A stretch of 64,000 nucleotides of DNA, from NCBI GenBank assembly GCA_003451585.1, contig DMEU01000023.1, positions 14,674-78,673 of the forward strand, in the 5' to 3' direction. Of the stretch, positions 40,668-48,184 are shown in pieces (position 1 is the stretch's first letter; each line of letters opens with the position of its first letter). This DNA comes from Candidatus Omnitrophota bacterium. Lineage in GTDB: Bacteria > Omnitrophota > Gorgyraeia > Velamenicoccales > Velamenicoccaceae. Made by a program: the position numbers and the translations under genes. The notes below the pieces were generated by a model that did no database searches, had not been told where the DNA came from, and saw only the letters and a program-made list of their open reading frames with translations.

Positions 40668-40696
40668 ATTCTACAACTGTTAGTGTGATTTTACAA
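40668..40696 (-). promoter_or_regulatory. Promoter of dnaX-recR
   Basis: Minus strand: -35 TTGTAA (40691-40696), 17-nt spacer, -10 TAGAAT (40668-40673). The -35 box overlaps the stop codon of the upstream gene and the -10 ends 9 nt before the dnaX ATG. Nearly identical sequence occurs at 41479-41507. Confidence 0.7.
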
Positions 40697-41365
40697 TACT
40701 TTCTCGCCCCTCAATATTGAAGGCAGAGACCTGGCGTCTATCCTCATGCCGCCGTCATGCTCTATTTTTATGGTGTAAAGAGTGCCCGGGACAAACATCG
40801 CACCCGGCGCCTCTATCTGGGCGTTCTTTATACCCACCTTTTTTGCCTCTTCCGGGCTCAGCGCATACCCCCAGAACCTCTCCCAAAGCCTCTCTTCAAA
40901 AAGGCTGTCCGCGCGCCCTGTCCTATACCCTTGAGGTATTTGCTTAAGCTTCGTTATCTCGAATTCTCTCGTATTGGCGCCGTCGAGCAGGAAGACCTTC
41001 CAAAAAAGGTAAGCGCTCTTGCCCTTAAAAGGATGGTTCTTTTTAACATAAAAATCATCAAACCGTATCACCAGGGATTGGAACTGAATGATATTGCCGG
41101 GAAAGGTGAAATACTTAGGCTCAAGGGGCTCCCCTTTTGCGCCGTACTCCAGGAATTTAATAGTGGTCATCTTCTTGCCGGCCTTTTCATCGAAATTAAC
41201 GCCGGTAACAAGGACTTCCGCAATACGCGAATCAGCCTCTAAGCGTGTTATGACCTCTTTTAACGTCCTGTTCTCATTGATATAGCGCAGGATCCGCTGT
41301 TGGATAAAGACCCCGCAGCCTATGATCAATAGAACAATAACAAAAGATTTTATCAGTTTTTTCAT
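40691..41365 (-). CDS. Uncharacterised protein with N-terminal membrane anchor
   Basis: About 224 residues. A hydrophobic helix (SFVIVLLIIGCGVFI) after a basic start gives a signal anchor; the rest is soluble and presumably periplasmic, with strands (RIAEVLVTGVNF, TTIKFLEYG, YTIKIEHDG). I start at the ATG at 41365; a GTG at 41395 is possible, and neither has a good RBS. No known family recognised. It is driven by its own promoter copy at 41479-41507 and lies upstream of dnaX. Confidence 0.65.
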   Translation of the reverse strand: MKKLIKSFVIVLLIIGCGVFIQQRILRYINENRTLKEVITRLEADSRIAEVLVTGVNFDEKAGKKMTTIKFLEYGAKGEPLEPKYFTFPGNIIQFQSLVIRFDDFYVKKNHPFKGKSAYLFWKVFLLDGANTREFEITKLKQIPQGYRTGRADSLFEERLWERFWGYALSPEEAKKVGIKNAQIEAPGAMFVPGTLYTIKIEHDGGMRIDARSLPSILRGEKVL

Positions 41366-41478
41366 ACGTGAGAAAAGACACGGCTTATCCGCCACAAAAG
41401 ATCATAAGAAAGCTCATCTAAGACGATAGTCCAGACGATGCCAAGATCAACACCAAAGTTTTTATGGCATATTGCACG

Positions 41479-41507
41479 CATCTACAACTGTTCGTGTGAT
41501 CTTACAA
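41479..41507 (-). promoter_or_regulatory. Promoter-like copy upstream of the anchored protein gene
   Basis: TTGTAA (41502-41507), 17-nt spacer, TAGATG (41479-41484) on the minus strand. A segment of about 35 bp around it (tgcacgca, ctacaactgtt, gtgtgat, ttacaa) matches the dnaX promoter with few changes. Confidence 0.55.
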
Positions 41508-41520
41508 CAATATCTAAAAC

Positions 41521-42225
41521 TTAATTAACGGGCGGATTTGGCAGAAAGATACCGGCGATTATAAATATCAGAAAAATGGCACCCAACACGATCCCGAGGA
41601 TATTCCACCCCGAAAACTTACTATTTATCTCCTCCCCGGGGTTTATCTTGGCATTGAGATCATTGATGGCCTTTTGAACCGGCAATAAAGGCACAAATGA
41701 AAGAAATCCGGCCAGCCAGAAAGGATCGGGCAGCTTACTTGCGGCAAGCAATAGAATAAAACAAACCGTGAGCTGTACAGGCTTATAGTCCGCATTGAGG
41801 CCATGCTGCTGCGCATACTTCTTTATGACCCTGAATAAACCATTACAGAAAAAAATCGCAAACCAGGCCCTCAAACCCGGAATTACCTTTGCGCCATATT
41901 TTTCCTTCAGAAATCTCCAATTCTTATAAAACCAGAATATCTCATAGAATCCTACTGTAAAGATAGACATTACAATAAGCTTCTTTTTGGAAACCGCAAA
42001 AAAAGGCGCTCCAACAGCTTTACGAAAGTCCAGGTCATCTATTTTACCGGTAAATTTCTTTTGCTCAGGAATATCGGCGCCTCTTGCAACAAGCTCCACT
42101 TTAATGGCCTTAAAGGCATCATCCGACCAGCCAAACCTGTCATTCTCCACCCAGATCGTGTGCAGTTCTTCTACGGATTTTGACTTTAAAGAATTTTTAA
42201 AAACCTCAAACTCTGCATTCTGCAT
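41521..42225 (-). CDS. Uncharacterised membrane protein, about four helices
   Basis: A 234-residue protein. An N-terminal soluble part of about 65 residues (FEVFKNSLKSKSVEELHTIW, then KAIKVELVARGADIP) precedes hydrophobic segments. The motif FYEIFWFYKNWRFLKEK follows the first of these and looks like membrane proteins of the DUF4234-like type, but I am not certain. A final helix (IVLGAIFLIFIIAGIFL) ends the chain. GGAGGTGAC lies upstream of the ATG. No functional link to its neighbours is evident. Confidence 0.6.
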   Translation of the reverse strand: MQNAEFEVFKNSLKSKSVEELHTIWVENDRFGWSDDAFKAIKVELVARGADIPEQKKFTGKIDDLDFRKAVGAPFFAVSKKKLIVMSIFTVGFYEIFWFYKNWRFLKEKYGAKVIPGLRAWFAIFFCNGLFRVIKKYAQQHGLNADYKPVQLTVCFILLLAASKLPDPFWLAGFLSFVPLLPVQKAINDLNAKINPGEEINSKFSGWNILGIVLGAIFLIFIIAGIFLPNPPVN

Positions 42226-42283
42226 AATGTCACCTCCATGATCTATGAATAAACATAAAGCCTACATTCTATTGCGCTCTCAA

Positions 42284-42495
<212 letters not shown>

Positions 42496-42512
42496 GAATT
42501 TAATTTATAAGT

Positions 42513-42974
42513 TTAGTTGTTTGCGGCCCTTTTTTTCCTAAAGAAATCCTTGATGATGGCGGCGCAATCTTCTTTTAAGACACCGCCGGTGACCTTGATG
42601 CGGTGGTTGAGCTTTTTATTATGGAGGATGTCAAAAACAGAACCGGCTGCGCCTGTTTTAGGGTCGCTGGCGCCGTATACCACCCTTAAGATACGGGATA
42701 ATACCAGGGCGCCCGCGCACATACTGCATGGCTCGATAGTCACATATAAAACACAATCTATCAGCCACTTGCTCTTCAAAAAATTTGCCGCCTGGGTAAC
42801 GGCGAGCATTTCAGCATGGGCCGTGGGATCCCCCAAGAGCTCCACCTGATTACAGGAACGGGCGATTATCTTGTTCTTATGGACTATTATCGCCCCCACC
42901 GGGACGTCTTCCGAGGAAGACGCTTTATCAGCCTCCCGCAGGGCCCTCTTCATGAACGATTCGTCGGAGAACAT
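42513..42974 (-). CDS. tadA: tRNA-specific adenosine deaminase TadA
   Basis: About 153 residues. The enzyme converts A34 to inosine in tRNA-Arg(ACG). The zinc/catalytic motif is TAHAEMLA (HAE) and PCSMCAGAL (PCxxC), and PVGAIIVH is typical. I start at the ATG at 42974; the longer frame to 43007 would run into the tRNA-Arg gene. Only 9 nt (ttttatttt) separate the tRNA-Arg 3' end from this ATG, and no RBS is visible. So the message may start where the tRNA is cut off. Confidence 0.95.
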   Translation of the reverse strand: MFSDESFMKRALREADKASSSEDVPVGAIIVHKNKIIARSCNQVELLGDPTAHAEMLAVTQAANFLKSKWLIDCVLYVTIEPCSMCAGALVLSRILRVVYGASDPKTGAAGSVFDILHNKKLNHRIKVTGGVLKEDCAAIIKDFFRKKRAANN

Positions 42975-42983
42975 AAAATAAAA

Positions 42984-43057
42984 TGCGCCCAAGTGGGCTC
43001 GAACCACTAACCCTCAGCTCCGTAGGCTGATGCTCTATCCAATTGAGCTATGGGCGC
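42984..43057 (-). tRNA. tRNA-Arg (anticodon ACG), no encoded CCA
   Basis: 74 nt: acceptor GCGCCCA/TGGGCGC plus discriminator A, D-stem GCTC, anticodon loop CTACGGA, T-arm GTGGTTCGAGCCCAC. The 3' end runs into ttttatttt, so CCA must be added. This is the only normal substrate of bacterial TadA, whose gene lies 9 nt downstream. Confidence 0.95.
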
Positions 43058-43207
43058 AAAAATCTTTTTGTATCCAATAGCTCAAACTCCTTATATCCAA
43101 CGACAAGGTGAAACATCTTTTGTTTCACCGCGAAGTGCCGATGGCAGAGAACCATCGGCGTGAGCTATGGGCGCGGAATCTTAAAAATAATCGGCGCGGA
43201 GACAAGG
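43058..43207. other. Intergenic region with two hairpins and a tRNA-Arg fragment
   Basis: Two perfect hairpins: ggtgaaaca/tgtttcacc (43107-43129) and gccgatgg/ccatcggc (43137-43159). Then tgagctatgggcgc at 43161-43174 repeats the 5' end of tRNA-Arg (43044-43057). No T run follows, so the hairpins may be weak terminators. The tRNA copy may be the scar of an excised element. Confidence 0.6.
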
Positions 43208-43726
43208 CTAAACCGTGGACGACTTTTCCATAAAGACATCTATGGTCAGAAGCGATCTGCCCGCGTTGGAAAAATTCAAAGTATGCTTGGCAGTCGCCTC
43301 TATGCCGTAATCCTGGTTGATAACGCCGTAAAAATTCTCAGGAAGGGACAACTGCACATCTTCGTACCCTAAATTCACAAGCTCTGTCTTAAAACAGCCG
43401 GCAATGACATTGCAGAATTCTCCGCACATATCTTCAAGCTCTGCCTGGCCTGAAAACTCATCTAATTCCAAAGCTCCAAAAAGGTTCTTTATATTGAACT
43501 TCGATATATAAACTATCAGTCCGCCCTTTACAACTGCATCCTTTTCTTTTTGCTGCAATATCATGACCGACGTAAAAGTATTTTCCGTGGCCATGGCGCG
43601 GATATTGACCACGTTGACATTGCGCAGCTCGGGCATCTCCGTTAAGACTATCTGCGACATATTGCGCAGCGTCTTATTGACCGCGCGCATGCCGCTTGTA
43701 ACTATATCCACAATATTAAGCTTCAT
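43208..43726 (-). CDS. CheX/CheC-like phosphatase-family protein
   Basis: A 172-residue protein of the CheC/CheX/FliY phosphatase fold. The family's active helix is seen as EDMCGEFCNVIAGCFKTEL, matching the E-x2-N pattern followed by AG. These proteins dephosphorylate CheY-P. Overlap with the upstream cheX-like gene is 1 bp at 43726. It is the last gene of the long chemosensory operon. Whether the Glu/Asn pair is fully conserved cannot be verified by eye. Confidence 0.8.
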   Translation of the reverse strand: MKLNIVDIVTSGMRAVNKTLRNMSQIVLTEMPELRNVNVVNIRAMATENTFTSVMILQQKEKDAVVKGGLIVYISKFNIKNLFGALELDEFSGQAELEDMCGEFCNVIAGCFKTELVNLGYEDVQLSLPENFYGVINQDYGIEATAKHTLNFSNAGRSLLTIDVFMEKSSTV

Positions 43727-44289
43727 CAGCCCTTCTTCTCGAAGAATTTCCTGAGTTCTTCCTCTGCCTCGGATTTCTGCTCTTTGAACCTCTCATACGC
43801 GGTCTTTCCCGTATCGGACTTGACCTGATAAAACATCAAGAATTCAAAACTGCAGTCAGCGCATGATACGAAAAGCCTGAGAGATTCCATTTTTGCCATA
43901 CTGCCTATGCTCAGCCCGTCAGAAGTCCTGACAAAAGAAGGAATGCTAAGCACAAAGTCATAACCTGCCGGCTCCAATCTTGTCTTTATGCCTCCTGCTA
44001 TGATATTAAGCACTTCCCCTACACCCTCAAGAGAATCCGAAGTAAGTTCTTTGGGATCACAGCCCAGGATCTTTGAGATGATCTTCGCGGCTGATTCCTG
44101 AGAAAATAAGATAAAAATAGTGCCTTCTAATTTACCGGCTATACCCAAAGATACTGCCACGTTACCATCATCCTTTAGCTCCAGCATATTTTCGCTGTCC
44201 TTTATAACGGGCATCACAGATACAATAGTAGTCAGGGCCTCGGTAATCGATTCTTTCACCGCCAGGGTAACTTGTTCTTTTAATGACAT
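43726..44289 (-). CDS. CheX-like phosphatase
   Basis: A 187-residue CheC/CheX-fold protein. The helix with the predicted Glu and Asn is in EGVGEVLNIIAGGIKTRL, close to the CheX consensus; the N-terminus (ESITEALTTIVSVMP) is also typical. It should dephosphorylate CheY-type receivers, such as the one encoded 35 bp upstream. A C-terminal charged tail (KEQKSEAEEELRKFFEKKG) is extra. Its stop overlaps the start of the next CheX-like gene. Confidence 0.85.
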   Translation of the reverse strand: MSLKEQVTLAVKESITEALTTIVSVMPVIKDSENMLELKDDGNVAVSLGIAGKLEGTIFILFSQESAAKIISKILGCDPKELTSDSLEGVGEVLNIIAGGIKTRLEPAGYDFVLSIPSFVRTSDGLSIGSMAKMESLRLFVSCADCSFEFLMFYQVKSDTGKTAYERFKEQKSEAEEELRKFFEKKG

Positions 44290-44324
44290 GTTTTTCTCCG
44301 AGGTTTTAAAATAAATAGTATGCC

Positions 44325-44705
44325 TTATTTCTTCAGAACAGGCTCTATCTTCTCACGCAGCTGATCAGGCGTGAAAGGCTTTACTATATAACCTGTCAAA
44401 AGCGGATGTTTTTCGTAAGCTTCCTTGATCCTTGCCTCGGTACCTTCGGAAGTGACCATGAAAAAAGGTATTTTTGCCACCTGCGGCACCTTTGCCACGC
44501 CTTCCAGGAACTGGGCGCCTGTCATATTAGGCATGTTCCAATCGCAAAGGATCAGGCCAATTTCGCTGAAATTAATGCCGAGCAGCTGAATAGCCTGCTG
44601 GCCGTCACCTGCTTCCAGTATCTCATTATCAAACCCGGCCTTACGGATAATCTGCCCAATGAGCTTTCTCTGCAACGACGAATCATCAATTACCAGGATC
44701 TTCAT
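44325..44705 (-). CDS. CheY-like response regulator
   Basis: A lone receiver of about 126 residues. The acidic pair is in MKILVIDDSSLQRK, the phosphoacceptor in LILCDWNMPNMTG, the Thr/Ser in FMVTSEG and the Lys in IVKPFTP, all close to CheY. GGAGGGGG precedes the ATG at 44705, which I prefer to an in-frame start at 44729. It lies between cheB and the cheX-like genes, so it is the likely output regulator of this chemosensory set. Confidence 0.9.
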   Translation of the reverse strand: MKILVIDDSSLQRKLIGQIIRKAGFDNEILEAGDGQQAIQLLGINFSEIGLILCDWNMPNMTGAQFLEGVAKVPQVAKIPFFMVTSEGTEARIKEAYEKHPLLTGYIVKPFTPDQLREKIEPVLKK

Positions 44706-44766
44706 GCGTACCCCCTCCAATATAGACACTTATTATAACAAAATAAAAAACTTTGAAAACTATAAT

Positions 44767-45816
44767 CTACGCGGCCTCAGAACACAGCCGGATCAACTCC
44801 TGCGGGATATCGCAAAGGTTCACGACCTTATCTACGCCGCCTGACTCAACGGCCTGCTTAGGCATGCCGAAAACAACACAGCTTTCCTCATCCTGCGCCA
44901 GCGTAAAGGCACCTGCCTCTTTCATCTTCAGCATGCCGGACGCACCATCCTTGCCCATGCCAGAGAGGATGACGCCTATCGCGTTCTTCCCGGCGTATTT
45001 TGCCACAGAATTAAAAAGCACCTCTACCGACGGACGCTGCCGGCAGACAAGCGGCCCTTCCTTGATCTGCACGTAATACCTCGCCCCGCTGCGCGCAAGC
45101 AGCATATGGTAATTGCCGGGCGCGACCAGAGCGATACCGGGAAGCACTGTATCGCCGTCCTTGGCCTCCCGGACCTCTATCTTACACTGCCTGTTGAGGT
45201 CATCGGCGAATATCTTCGTAAAACGCTCGGGCATATGCTGGGTAATGACTATGCCGGGAAACATGCGGGGCAAAACCGGCAATATGCTGCGTATCGCCTC
45301 AACACCCCCGGTAGACGCGCCCACAGCTATCACCTTATTAGTTGTCCGTATCATAGAGCTCGAAGAAGGGCCTAAAGGTTTTTTCGCGCAGTAGACCTTG
45401 TTCATTAACCGGTGTTTTGTGGCGGCAGCGCCCTTGACCTTGTCCGATAACATCACCACCATCTCTTCCAGTTTATAAGGCATGTCGATAACCGGCTTTT
45501 CCATGACCTCGACAGCACCAAGCTCAAACGCCTTCAAGGCTGTTTCGCTCGACGCAGGGGTAAGGGAACTGAACACAACCACAGGGATGGGGTAATACTT
45601 CCGGAGCTTCTCTAGGAACGTGATGCCGTCCATACGCGGCATTTCAATATCGAGGGTCAAAACATCGGGCTTTAACGCTATTATCTTCTCTCTTGCCGCG
45701 TAAGGGTCGGCGGCAGTGCCCACTACCTCTATCTCGGGATCTTTAGCCAGCTCGCGCGAAAGCATGTCCCGCACCACCGCCGAGTCATCCACAATCAATA
45801 ATCGTATTCTCTCCAC
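44767..45816 (-). CDS. cheB: Chemotaxis protein-glutamate methylesterase CheB
   Basis: A 349-residue enzyme: receiver domain with D56 (TLDIEMP) and an esterase domain. Catalytic Ser168 is in VGASTGG, His194 in ITQHMPERF and the Asp in ILSGMGKDGASGM. It removes methyl groups from, or deamidates, receptor glutamates. Together with CheR (46378) it should adapt the CZB receptor at 52803. Nearby CheD genes support adaptation. Confidence 0.95.
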   Translation of the reverse strand: MERIRLLIVDDSAVVRDMLSRELAKDPEIEVVGTAADPYAAREKIIALKPDVLTLDIEMPRMDGITFLEKLRKYYPIPVVVFSSLTPASSETALKAFELGAVEVMEKPVIDMPYKLEEMVVMLSDKVKGAAATKHRLMNKVYCAKKPLGPSSSSMIRTTNKVIAVGASTGGVEAIRSILPVLPRMFPGIVITQHMPERFTKIFADDLNRQCKIEVREAKDGDTVLPGIALVAPGNYHMLLARSGARYYVQIKEGPLVCRQRPSVEVLFNSVAKYAGKNAIGVILSGMGKDGASGMLKMKEAGAFTLAQDEESCVVFGMPKQAVESGGVDKVVNLCDIPQELIRLCSEAA

Positions 45817-45860
45817 TCAAAAATCCTAATCTTTAGGTTACTGAGGGTTACGACGGTAAC

Positions 45861-46361
45861 CTACCCAGTTAAATACTCCGGAGCCCAATCCGTTAAACGC
45901 ACTTTTTTTGTCTTATACACTACGGTATCACCCGAAAAAGTATTAAAAATGATCTTGCGGCCTACCGCGCCGCCGACATCTTCGGAGACCACCGATATGC
46001 GCATACGCCTGAGGATATGCCTTACCGCCTTTAAGGTCCTGGCCGCCCTCTTTTCCGATACGCCCCTCAGGCTACCTCCGCCGAACACCTGTGCCTCCAG
46101 ATGGTTAATGCGGGACGAAGATGAAATAAATTGCCTGACCAACAATGGGATAGCCACATCAGCGTGATAATTCGTCCGCCGCTGCCTGGGGCCAGATTTT
46201 GGAAAAATACAATGCGCCATGCCCCCAAAACGCCGCGCCCTGTCCCAAATAGTCACCACCACACCATTGCCGCAGACAGACAGGGCGAGCGACGGCTTAT
46301 CGCTGAAAACCACATGCCCGGCATGGACAAAACACCTGTAAAACTGCAGTTGGCCTTTCAT
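45861..46361 (-). CDS. cheD: CheD-family protein lacking the catalytic cysteine
   Basis: A 166-residue CheD homologue. His50 of the active site is kept in FGGMAHCIFP, and the middle IPLLVRQF and VFGGGSLRG are typical. The strand that normally reads GSCVxVCLYD here reads GNGVVVTIWD, putting Gly33 where the catalytic Cys should be. A Cys at 30 lies just before. So glutamine deamidation is doubtful. It could be a regulator of CheC/CheX. It lies between cheB and cheR. Confidence 0.8.
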   Translation of the reverse strand: MKGQLQFYRCFVHAGHVVFSDKPSLALSVCGNGVVVTIWDRARRFGGMAHCIFPKSGPRQRRTNYHADVAIPLLVRQFISSSSRINHLEAQVFGGGSLRGVSEKRAARTLKAVRHILRRMRISVVSEDVGGAVGRKIIFNTFSGDTVVYKTKKVRLTDWAPEYLTG

Positions 46362-46377
46362 ATCCTCCGAAAATATA

Positions 46378-47223
46378 TTATTTACGATATACCGCCGGAG
46401 CCACGTTCTTAAACCCGACGTTTATGCCCAGCAGGCTCTCTGAATGTCCGGTGAAGAAATAACCGCCATCTGCCATGCAATTATAGAACTTTTTCACAAG
46501 CGCCTTCTGCGTTTCTTTGTCAAAATATATCATGACATTCCTGCAAAAAATTATATCGGGTTTGCTTGAAAAAGGAAAGACATCATCCATAAGGTTCAGG
46601 CGCCCTAAAATGATCTGATTTTTCAGGCTGTCCTTTACCCTGTAACAGGGCACGCCGTCTCTAAGCACTTGATCGAAATATTTGTTTGTCAGGTCCAAGG
46701 GCACTTTTTTCAGCTTTTCCGCCTCGTAAACCGCGGCCCTTGCGCGCCCCAATGCCTTAGTGGAGATGTCCGTGCCGAGCACCTTTACATTCCACATCAA
46801 CGGGTCTTTTAAAAACTCGGCCAAAACAATGAGAATGGAATAAACTTCCTCCCCTGACGAGCAGGCCGCCGACCATATCCTAAACTTCCTGTCCCTTGCG
46901 GCATTTTTTCTCTTTATGATATCTGGGAATGCGACTTCTTTTAAAAATGAAAAGTGGGGCTCTTCGCGGAAAAAAGACGTGACATTGGTGCTTATGGCAT
47001 TAATGAATTCGATGAGCTCGTCGTAATGGGCCTTATGCACGACATAGGCGTAGTACTCCCCGAATGAACTGAAACTATAGCGCCTCATGCGGCTTAAGAG
47101 GCGCGCCTTGACAAGGTCCTTTTTGGAATCGCCCAGGTTTATGCCGCTGCGCTTATACACAAGCTCGGCTATATCCTTATATTCCTTTTCCGTTATGGTC
47201 ACACTGCCCAGGAACGCATCCAT
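46378..47223 (-). CDS. cheR: Chemotaxis methyltransferase CheR
   Basis: A 281-residue S-adenosylmethionine-dependent methyltransferase that methylates receptor glutamates. The N-terminal helical domain (ITEKEYKDIAELVYKRSG) precedes the SAM-binding motif IWSAACSSGEEVYS; DIIFCRNVMIYFD and GYFFTGHSESL are typical. It lies between CheD and the CheD-receiver fusion. Full length for the family. No C-terminal pentapeptide-binding tail. Confidence 0.95.
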   Translation of the reverse strand: MDAFLGSVTITEKEYKDIAELVYKRSGINLGDSKKDLVKARLLSRMRRYSFSSFGEYYAYVVHKAHYDELIEFINAISTNVTSFFREEPHFSFLKEVAFPDIIKRKNAARDRKFRIWSAACSSGEEVYSILIVLAEFLKDPLMWNVKVLGTDISTKALGRARAAVYEAEKLKKVPLDLTNKYFDQVLRDGVPCYRVKDSLKNQIILGRLNLMDDVFPFSSKPDIIFCRNVMIYFDKETQKALVKKFYNCMADGGYFFTGHSESLLGINVGFKNVAPAVYRK

Positions 47224-47234
47224 TTAATGGCCCC

Positions 47235-48179
47235 TTATATCTTATTGAGCTCTTCGGCCGTCTTCTTCTTGACATATGTCGCGGCAGCCATCTTGACCTT
47301 AGACACCAAAACAGACCTGACGATATCCGGCCTGGCGTAAAGATCCAGCTCTGCCTTATCGATTACATCTATCGCGCCTATCTTTTTGGCCTGCTCCCGT
47401 ATCTTGCTGCCGGCCTGCACGATAGTGCTTATGATTATCACCGGCGTAGGCTTATAGAGAAAAAGCTTCTTAAGAAAAGTTATGCCGTCCATCTTTGGCA
47501 TCACTATATCAAGGCAGATCACGTCCGGGTCGTACTCAAGCAATAATTCACGCGCCTGATAAGGGTTTTCAGCCTCACCGACAACATCTATCTGCGGATC
47601 CTCCCTTAAGGCGGATGAAATAATGCAACGAACTGTCTTTGAATCATCGACTATGAGTACGCGCACCCTGCGGTTCATTAAGTCTTTCTTCTTTTCAAGG
47701 ATAAGGCGCGTATCTTCGGAGCGCTGTATGCGGCGGACTTCCACCTCGCCGGTCCAGGTCTTAAAATGGACCTTGCGTCCGTGGTCGCCGCTGACATCGC
47801 GGTCATTTATGACGCGAATATCGTTCTCATCGAGTATGCTGCGGGCTACGGCTAAATTCCTGGAGCCTATGCCGTTTTCCACATTCAGATGGCCGACCAC
47901 ATTGCCTCCACCCAGGATAGTCGCTTCCATATTCGAGGCGTTCTTATCGCAGGAAAGCATCATACCGATAAGGGTCTTCATCGAATAATCGCCGAATTTT
48001 CCGGAGGGCGTGTGGCCGTCTGGGGTCCTGTCGAGCATGAAATGATTCATGCCGCCAACCTTGAACTTGCGGTTAAAAAGACACACCGACACGCAGGAGC
48101 CAAGAAGGGTCGCGATCTCCGCGGGTTCTTTGGAAAAACACAGCTCCGTAGGAAGTAAAAATATTTTTTTGGTTTCCAT
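47235..48179 (-). CDS. CheD fused to a CheB-type receiver domain
   Basis: About 314 residues. The N-terminal CheD domain keeps the catalytic Cys (C29 in LLGSCVSVCLF) and His (H46 in VGGMNHFML). From about residue 172 comes a receiver domain (VRVLIVDDSKTVRCI, ICLDIVMPKMDG with D224) resembling the CheB receiver, but no methylesterase domain follows. This is an unusual fusion: phosphorylation could switch the deamidase. I start at the ATG at 48179 just after the upstream stop; a TTG three codons earlier would overlap it. It lies upstream of cheR. Confidence 0.85.
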   Translation of the reverse strand: METKKIFLLPTELCFSKEPAEIATLLGSCVSVCLFNRKFKVGGMNHFMLDRTPDGHTPSGKFGDYSMKTLIGMMLSCDKNASNMEATILGGGNVVGHLNVENGIGSRNLAVARSILDENDIRVINDRDVSGDHGRKVHFKTWTGEVEVRRIQRSEDTRLILEKKKDLMNRRVRVLIVDDSKTVRCIISSALREDPQIDVVGEAENPYQARELLLEYDPDVICLDIVMPKMDGITFLKKLFLYKPTPVIIISTIVQAGSKIREQAKKIGAIDVIDKAELDLYARPDIVRSVLVSKVKMAAATYVKKKTAEELNKI

Positions 48180-48184
48180 ATACG

